Source of the DNA: Crocinitomicaceae bacterium
Lineage (GTDB): Bacteria > Bacteroidota > Bacteroidia > Flavobacteriales_D > Crocinitomicaceae
Direction of reading: 5' to 3'
NCBI GenBank assembly: GCA_002696025.1
Contig: NZQU01000064.1
Span: forward strand, 1-11,351
DNA: 11,351 nucleotides
Shown here: positions 6,223 through 11,351 of the stretch, one piece after another
Position numbering within the stretch: the first letter of the stretch is position 1
Layout of the letters: each line of letters opens with the position of its first letter
Notes under the pieces: generated by a model
What the model was told of the DNA's origin: nothing
What the model saw: the letters and a program-made list of their open reading frames with translations, nothing else
Databases searched by the model: none
Position numbers and translations under genes: made by a program

Positions 6223-7653
6223 TTATTTAATGATAACGATTGGTTGATTTCCTAAATGTTTGGATTCTTGATCCACAGATACTGTGTATTGTCCAGCAGG
6301 TAAATCATTTGGCAAAAGAACCATGTGATTTCCAATATTGAAATAATCTGATTTTTCTAATACCAATTGCCCGTATATATTGAAAAACTTAATATTGACA
6401 TTTCCTGATTCGTTTATATTTAATGGAATATTTACAACATCTCTAGATGGGTTAGGGAAGATTTTTCCAAGTTGTACTTGTTCATCTAATATTCCCATAG
6501 TTGTAATAGATTTCTTTACTCTTATAAATAGAGCCTCATCCATCATATAACTACCATCCATTAGCCTAAGAACAACAAGATATGGATCTTCTTTAATTTC
6601 TGCAGTTGTAGGTGTCCAAGATAACATTGTTTCAATTTGATTTCCTACTCCTGTAGCTTGTTGTGAAAAGCTTAATGGGTTATTTAATATAAATGGTTCT
6701 CCAAATGCTTCAAATGTTATGTTGTCATTAACATCAAGATCACTTGCCATTAATCTTAGTTCACTATACTGACCTGGCTCTATATCCCAGAAGTAATATC
6801 CGTTTTCAGTAGGTATTTTATCAAAGTTCATAAATCTTGGTAGGTTTCCAGAGGGTAAAACAATAAATTGCATATCTCTTCTTATTTCTCCTATCTTTAC
6901 TCCATTTCTATATTCTTCACAAATAACTGTATATACCCAGTTTCCAAGTAAACTAGCAGTCCATGATATTGTTCCTGTTACAGGATCAATTGAAATCATT
7001 CCTGAAGGATCAGATGGAGGTGCTGTGTATCCTGGTATTGCACTTCCTGTTGGTGAGCTACTTGATTGATGAGGAGCACCTAAACTCCAGCTTAAAGAAT
7101 CACCATTAACATCATATGGCAGTGGATTGTATTGCCAAGGCGTGTTCACAGGTAGATACATTACAGGCTTTACCATAAAATATGGAGTAGAATTGGTTTG
7201 AGATGGATCAACTGTTACTGTGGTATACAATCTCATATCATTGGAAAGAGGGTCAATAAGATTCTGAATGGCTCCATTTCTACAACATTTATCCCATGTT
7301 ATTGTATATTCTCCTGTTCCTGGTAATGTAATTGTTTTTGAAAAGAAATAAATTTCAACTCCATAAGGAAAAAATGGAAGCAGAGAACCATTTTGAAATC
7401 CAAATATTGGATGATTGGCACTAAGATCCATAGTCATTGAAAAATTCATAATATTGTTTCCACTGTCATCAAAAACACTAAAATCTTGGTTAATATCTGT
7501 TGGGATTCCGATTGTATCTCTATAGATTGTAAGTAGAACATTGTAGTCATTTCCTCCATTATTTTCAGCAATAATTTCTCCACCCATGATGTGAGTAGAC
7601 AAAGCAGAAAACGAAAAAATAGACAAAAAGAGTGTTGTAAGTAATGTTTTCAT
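6223..7653 (-). CDS. T9SS type A sorting domain-containing cell-surface protein
   Basis: This 476-residue protein has a Sec leader (about 1-19) followed by THIMGGEI, an N-terminal signature seen in many large Bacteroidota surface proteins, then LTIYRD and a CCRN segment (Cys123-Cys124). Residues about 165-265 contain the conserved NTPWQYNPLPYDVNGDSLSW and PVTGTISW pieces, which read as an Ig/cadherin-like repeat; a second such module spans about 270-380. The C-terminal 90 residues (387-476) are a type A sorting domain. It opens with LGKIFPNP (395-402), continues through FFNIYGQLV and ends LPAGQYTVSV plus a short basic/hydrophobic tail. In known cargo, this domain directs the protein through the type IX secretion system to the surface or medium. 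No enzyme motif is seen, so adhesion or a structural surface role is an inference. The only Met-Lys leader start is at 7653. The gene stands alone, ending at the shared hairpin. Confidence 0.9.
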   Translation of the reverse strand: MKTLLTTLFLSIFSFSALSTHIMGGEIIAENNGGNDYNVLLTIYRDTIGIPTDINQDFSVFDDSGNNIMNFSMTMDLSANHPIFGFQNGSLLPFFPYGVEIYFFSKTITLPGTGEYTITWDKCCRNGAIQNLIDPLSNDMRLYTTVTVDPSQTNSTPYFMVKPVMYLPVNTPWQYNPLPYDVNGDSLSWSLGAPHQSSSSPTGSAIPGYTAPPSDPSGMISIDPVTGTISWTASLLGNWVYTVICEEYRNGVKIGEIRRDMQFIVLPSGNLPRFMNFDKIPTENGYYFWDIEPGQYSELRLMASDLDVNDNITFEAFGEPFILNNPLSFSQQATGVGNQIETMLSWTPTTAEIKEDPYLVVLRLMDGSYMMDEALFIRVKKSITTMGILDEQVQLGKIFPNPSRDVVNIPLNINESGNVNIKFFNIYGQLVLEKSDYFNIGNHMVLLPNDLPAGQYTVSVDQESKHLGNQPIVIIK

Positions 7654-7858
7654 TATCAGTAGTTTAGATTATTAATAGTAGGTTTAGCTTGCTTGTGATT
7701 TATGAATGATATAAAATCACAACTCTCACAATAAAGACGTTCATTAAATCAAAACAGTTGCTTAATGATCAAATAATTTCTTTTTATTTTTAATTATTTA
7801 ACCCAACTATTTTACTTTTTAAGTATCTTATTGCCGTAAATCATTTAATATCTAATTA
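7654..7858. promoter_or_regulatory. Divergent intergenic region, T9SS cargo gene / TonB receptor operon
   Basis: This 205-bp stretch must hold the promoters for both flanking transcription units. It is very AT-rich. I found no exact TAnnTTTG -7 element on either strand and no small open frame worth calling. It contains two inverted repeats, listed separately or in the findings. Confidence 0.55.
7693..7722. repeat. 9-bp perfect inverted repeat
   Basis: TTGTGATTT (7693-7701) and AAATCACAA (7714-7722) pair perfectly around a 12-nt spacer, 40-70 bp before the T9SS cargo gene. It could be a regulator binding site or a leader hairpin. It is too far from both starts, and lacks a T-run, to be an obvious terminator. 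Confidence 0.4.
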
Positions 7859-10258
7859 ATGAACAAAAAGTTTTTATTATTTCTTTTTCTGATTCTTAAT
7901 TATTCATTTATTTTTTCTCAATCAATAACAGTTAGTGGTTATGTTAAGGATGCCAAATCTGGAGAACCTCTTATAGGAGCAAAAATATTTGATAAGAAAT
8001 CTAAAAATGGAGCTATCGCAAATGAATATGGTTTTTATAGTTTGACATTAAAACAAGATAGTATTCATTTAAGAGTGACTTATTTTGGTTTTTCGGCAAT
8101 GGATTATTCTTTTTATCCACAAAAAAATATTGAACTTATTGTTGATTTAATTCCAGTTACGAATATAGGTGAAGTGGTTATTTCTTCACAGAAAAGAATT
8201 GAGGATGATTCTCAAATGAGTTCTTTTGACATTAGTATGGAAAAGGTTAAAGCACTTCCTGTGTTTTTAGGAGAAACAGACATTATCAAAACCATTCAAT
8301 TATTTCCTGGTGTTCAATCAGGAAGTGAGGGAGCAAGTGGATTGTATGTTAGGGGAGGTGGACCCGATCAAAATTTAATATTACTTGATGGAGTTCCAAT
8401 CTATAATGCCTCTCATTTATTTGGTTTTTTCTCTGTTTTTAATTCAGATGCAATCAATAGTGCTCAAATGATTAAGGGTGGCTTTCCTGCTCGATATGGA
8501 GGACGATTATCGTCTGTTTTAGACATTCATATGAAAGAAGGCAATATGAAGAAATTTACAGGAGAGGGCAGCATTGGTATTATTTCATCAAAATTAACTT
8601 TAGAGGGGCCAATTATTAAGGATAAAACATCTTTTCTTGTTTCCGGAAGGAGAACCTATGTTGATTTGTGGGCATTGCCATTGATAAATGCCTTTAGTAA
8701 TGGAGGTAAAGGAGAAGACTCAGGTGGTGGTACAAATTCTAATTCAAGTGGTTATTATTTTTGGGATTTAAATGCTAAAATAAATCATAAATTTTCTGAT
8801 AAAAGTAGGTTGTATATTAGTGGGTATTTTGGTCGAGATCGTTTTTATGGCTCTCGAAGCACATCATATCCTGTAAATGACACACAAGTTGATGAGCAGT
8901 CAAATAATAATTTACAATGGGGTAATGCAATTGCTGCCATTAGATGGAACAAAGTAATCAATCCAAAACTATTTATGAATGTTACTGCAACATTTAGTCA
9001 ATATCAGTTTGGAGTTGGTTTTTTAGATCAAACTACTACAACTTATCAAGATAGTACAGGTCAAAGCTCTCTTTCCTCTCAATATGATTCTGGAATATTA
9101 GATTGGGGGGGTAAGGTTGATTTCAGTTATTATCCAAATGCCAACCATTCTATAAAATTCGGTTTGGGAAATACTTATCATACTTTTATTCCAGGAGTCA
9201 ATCAGTTTCAGGTAAATCAAACAGGAATTTCATCAATTGATTCAACTTTTGGTTCAACAAGACAATATGGACATGAGCATTGGCTTTATGTAGAGGATGA
9301 TTGGAGTATATCAAAGAGACTTAAATTTAATATTGGTCTTCATTTCTCTGGTTTTCATGCTGGTCAATCATGGTACCCAAGTCTTCAGCCTAGATTTTCA
9401 GGAAGGGTTCTTATAACAGAAAATGCTGCCATAAAAGTGTCTTATTCAAGAATGAGTCAATTTCTTCACTTGTTAACCAATCCTTCCATTGGATTACCTA
9501 CAGATCTTTGGGTTCCTGTTACTGATCAAGTTGCTCCAGAGCATTCCAATCAGTATGCTATTGGTTACTCTCAAACTTTAAAAAAAGGTTTTCAGTTTTC
9601 AGTTGAAGCCTATTATAAGGATATGAAAAATTTGATTGCTTATCAGGATGGAGCTAGCTTTTTTGGTTCTGGACTTGATTGGCAAGATAAAATTGAAATA
9701 GGAATTGGCAATAGCTATGGTATGGAATTTTTGCTTGAGAAAAAGATTGGTAAAACAACTGGTTGGATAGGATATACACTCAATTGGAGTAACAGGCAAT
9801 TTGACAATATAAATTTTGGAAATCCATTTCCTCACAAATATGATAGAAGACATGATATTGGCATTGCCATTACTCATGAATTTAATGAAAAAGTAGATAT
9901 TGGAATTGTTTGGGTTTTTGGAACTGGATACGCAACGACTCTTGCTCAACAAACATACAACGGTATTGATGGTCTTTCATCAAGTATTTCAAATAATTTT
10001 GAGTTTACAACTGTTGAACATATTGAAAACAGAAACAATTACCGAATGCCATCTTTTCATAGGTTGGATGTTGGTGTAAATCTACATAAAGAGAAAAAAC
10101 ACTTTATACGAACTTGGAGCTTTGGTTTGTATAATGCCTATTCAAGACAAAATCCATTTTATTTATTTTTTGATACAAACCAAAGTGGTCAGCTTGGTTT
10201 ATATCAATTGAGTTTATTCCCTATTATTCCTAGTGTTTCTTATAAAATTAAATTTTAA
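7859..10258 (+). CDS. TonB-dependent outer-membrane receptor with carboxypeptidase-regulatory-like N-domain
   Basis: This 799-residue receptor has a signal peptide cleaved at IFS|Q21. It is followed by a CarboxypepD_reg-like beta-sandwich (about 23-98: VSGYVKDAKSGEPLIGAKIF and the YGFYSL strand). The plug domain lies at about 123-230, with the classical YVRGGGPDQNLILLDGVPIY (163-182) and the GGFPARYGGRLSSVLDI segment. A beta-barrel of about 560 residues ends in the terminal Phe expected of outer-membrane barrels. A Gly/Ser-rich loop (about 281-296) lies early in the barrel. Such receptors import or bind large or scarce ligands using TonB-ExbBD energy. The substrate is not predictable here: the partner is a DUF4249 lipoprotein rather than a SusD homologue, so a glycan is not implied. 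The ATG at 7859 is the only start fitting the leader. It is the first gene of an operon, with the DUF4249 start only 4 nt after its stop. Confidence 0.95.
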   Translation: MNKKFLLFLFLILNYSFIFSQSITVSGYVKDAKSGEPLIGAKIFDKKSKNGAIANEYGFYSLTLKQDSIHLRVTYFGFSAMDYSFYPQKNIELIVDLIPVTNIGEVVISSQKRIEDDSQMSSFDISMEKVKALPVFLGETDIIKTIQLFPGVQSGSEGASGLYVRGGGPDQNLILLDGVPIYNASHLFGFFSVFNSDAINSAQMIKGGFPARYGGRLSSVLDIHMKEGNMKKFTGEGSIGIISSKLTLEGPIIKDKTSFLVSGRRTYVDLWALPLINAFSNGGKGEDSGGGTNSNSSGYYFWDLNAKINHKFSDKSRLYISGYFGRDRFYGSRSTSYPVNDTQVDEQSNNNLQWGNAIAAIRWNKVINPKLFMNVTATFSQYQFGVGFLDQTTTTYQDSTGQSSLSSQYDSGILDWGGKVDFSYYPNANHSIKFGLGNTYHTFIPGVNQFQVNQTGISSIDSTFGSTRQYGHEHWLYVEDDWSISKRLKFNIGLHFSGFHAGQSWYPSLQPRFSGRVLITENAAIKVSYSRMSQFLHLLTNPSIGLPTDLWVPVTDQVAPEHSNQYAIGYSQTLKKGFQFSVEAYYKDMKNLIAYQDGASFFGSGLDWQDKIEIGIGNSYGMEFLLEKKIGKTTGWIGYTLNWSNRQFDNINFGNPFPHKYDRRHDIGIAITHEFNEKVDIGIVWVFGTGYATTLAQQTYNGIDGLSSSISNNFEFTTVEHIENRNNYRMPSFHRLDVGVNLHKEKKHFIRTWSFGLYNAYSRQNPFYLFFDTNQSGQLGLYQLSLFPIIPSVSYKIKF

Positions 10259-10262
10259 TATT

Positions 10263-11171
10263 ATGAAAAAGATGAAGCATATTTTATTTAGTATTTCTGT
10301 TCTATCTATTTTGTTTTCTTGTACAAAACAAATAGATTTTACTGCAGATCAAATTCAAGAAAAAATTGTAGTAAATAGTTTATTTACAGAGGATTCGCTT
10401 TGGAATGCTCATATTAGTCATAGTCGAAGTGTTTTAGACAACTCACCACACAATTTTTTAGACAATGCAACAGTTTCAGTATTTGATGAATCAAATAACC
10501 TTGTCACAACTCTTGATCATGTTTCAGATGGGTTTTATCAGTCAAGTTCTGCAACTCCTATAGCAAATGAAACCTATAGATTAGAGGTTGATGCGCCTGG
10601 ATATAGTTCAGTTTCTGCTAGTAATGCAATTCCTACACAGGTTCCTATAGTTAATGTAGATACTGTTTCTTCATTTAATTCTGAAGGAGATCCAATTTTG
10701 CTTGTATCCATGAACTTTACCGATCCTCCTGGAGTTTCTAATTATTACATGATTGAAATGCAATATATATATGACATGTCTCAATGGGGTTGGGGAGAGG
10801 ATGAAGAAAGAGGACGTTTAGAGATAAGTTGTTCGGATCCCAATATAGAAACGGTAAATAGTTTTAGTTTTTTAGGTGAAGACAATGCATATAATTACCT
10901 TTTACTTAAGGATGATCAATTTGATGGTCAAAATTATACATTGGAATTTTATGTGATTAATTGGGCCGAATTTAAAGACGAGGATCTTGAAGGTGAAATT
11001 AGATTAATGAACACAAGTGAAGAATTTTATAATTACAGAAAATCTTATGAGATTTATGAAAATGCTATAAACAATCCGTTTTCTCAACCGGTTCAAGTTT
11101 TCTCAAATATAGTAGGAGGAATGGGTGTTTTTGCTGGAGGCACTCTAAATGTTTGGCCTGTGATTTTTTAA
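10263..11171 (+). CDS. DUF4249-family lipoprotein
   Basis: This 302-residue protein has a lipoprotein leader with lipobox LFSC, giving lipidated Cys20. The start at 10263 (MKKMKHILF) lies 4 nt after the receptor stop; an in-frame ATG at 10233 would overlap the receptor gene by 26 bp and put a poor n-region before the leader, so it was rejected. The mature part has the DUF4249 pattern: KIVVNSLF near the N-terminus, an LDNATVSVFDE strand, a GFYQSSS segment, ETYRLEVDAPGY, AIPTQVPIV, and a C-terminal NPFSQPVQVFSNIVGGMGVF. DUF4249 genes commonly follow TonB-dependent receptors in Bacteroidota, and their function is unknown. A role as a receptor accessory (ligand capture or lid) is inferred from the coupling and the lipid anchor. 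Acidic residues do not follow the Cys directly, so a surface-export signal is not obvious. Confidence 0.9.
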   Translation: MKKMKHILFSISVLSILFSCTKQIDFTADQIQEKIVVNSLFTEDSLWNAHISHSRSVLDNSPHNFLDNATVSVFDESNNLVTTLDHVSDGFYQSSSATPIANETYRLEVDAPGYSSVSASNAIPTQVPIVNVDTVSSFNSEGDPILLVSMNFTDPPGVSNYYMIEMQYIYDMSQWGWGEDEERGRLEISCSDPNIETVNSFSFLGEDNAYNYLLLKDDQFDGQNYTLEFYVINWAEFKDEDLEGEIRLMNTSEEFYNYRKSYEIYENAINNPFSQPVQVFSNIVGGMGVFAGGTLNVWPVIF

Positions 11172-11203
11172 ATTTTATTATCTTTAGAAATAAATTATAA
11201 ATA

Positions 11204-11351
11204 ATGAAAAAGACAATCGTATTTCTTTTTGTATCTTCTCTTTTATTTCAATCTTGTGATGAAATCCAAAGACAAGTAAATAATATATTGGGTAATAAAA
11301 ATTCAAAAGATGCAAGTTATGAAGTTTCTGAACAAAGTAAATATTCAGAAT
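11204..11351 (+). CDS. Putative lipoprotein, third gene of the receptor operon (3' partial)
   Basis: This frame starts at an ATG 32 nt after the DUF4249 stop and stays open to the window edge (49 codons seen). It begins MKKTIVFLFVSSLLFQSC, a lipoprotein leader whose likely lipidated residue is Cys18. The Cys is followed by Asp-Glu, then a charged, polar stretch rich in Gln, Asn, Lys and Ser. Acidic residues after the Cys can serve as a surface-export signal in Bacteroidota lipoproteins, but here there are only two. No family can be named from this fragment. Its strand and short spacing suggest it is cotranscribed with the receptor and the DUF4249 gene. Confidence 0.75.
   Translation, partial: MKKTIVFLFVSSLLFQSCDEIQRQVNNILGNKNSKDASYEVSEQSKYSE

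Noticed and set aside
7694..7721. CRP-like site TGTGA...TCACA
   Set aside because: The half-sites are separated by 18 nt, not the 6 nt of CRP sites, so it is treated only as an inverted repeat.
9599..9952. Open frame of 117 codons on the - strand
   Set aside because: It is antisense to the barrel of the TonB receptor and its translation resembles no family; length is not surprising in AT-rich reading of the opposite strand.
10233..10262. Earlier in-frame start for the DUF4249 gene
   Set aside because: It overlaps the receptor's last codons by 26 bp and places extra residues before a standard lipoprotein leader.
11179..11186. TATCTTTA before the last lipoprotein gene, similar to a -7 element
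   Set aside because: It misses the final G of TAnnTTTG and no -33 element was seen; the spacing fits simple operon continuation.

Overview
The window looks like chromosomal DNA of a member of the Bacteroidota (flavobacterium/sphingobacterium-like). It is strongly AT-rich. No start codon has a clear Shine-Dalgarno sequence; several are preceded by A/T-rich tracts instead. The gene families are typical of the phylum: an OmpA protein with a PD40-type propeller, a GLPGLI/DUF4412-like protein, a type IX secretion (T9SS) cargo protein, and a TonB-dependent receptor followed by a DUF4249 lipoprotein. Five of the six exported proteins with a visible, apparently signal-peptidase-I-type leader carry Gln just after the predicted cleavage site, a known Bacteroidota habit.

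Layout. (1) 1-1424, + strand: 3' part of an OmpA-family envelope protein whose start lies outside the window. (2) 1425-2066, - strand: a small exported GLPGLI/DUF4412-like protein, convergent with the first gene with no spacer between the two stop codons. (3) 2156-6190, + strand: a tightly packed, probably translationally coupled three-gene operon. It encodes a vanadium-dependent haloperoxidase-like PAP2 protein, a seven-motif VCBS/FG-GAP propeller with an ASPIC/UnbV domain, and an exported alpha/beta hydrolase. A hairpin at 6181-6202 closes it. (4) 6223-7653, - strand: a T9SS type A cargo protein that shares this hairpin. (5) 7654-7858: a 205-bp divergent intergenic region with two inverted repeats. 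(6) 7859-11351, + strand: a TonB-dependent receptor, a DUF4249 lipoprotein and the first 49 codons of a third gene, a lipoprotein.

How the genes may work together. Every gene seen encodes an envelope or exported protein. The receptor operon (6) is an outer-membrane uptake or binding unit of unknown substrate, with surface or periplasmic lipoproteins as likely accessories. The haloperoxidase operon (3) makes three Sec-exported proteins without T9SS tails, so they probably act in the periplasm. The vanadate-binding residues of the haloperoxidase are all present, as are two halide-pocket residues of the fungal chloroperoxidase type. This three-gene set is the most interesting part of the window. 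No mobile element, CRISPR array, tRNA or rRNA gene was seen, and I found no clearly new system; only intergenic stretches under 210 bp lack genes.
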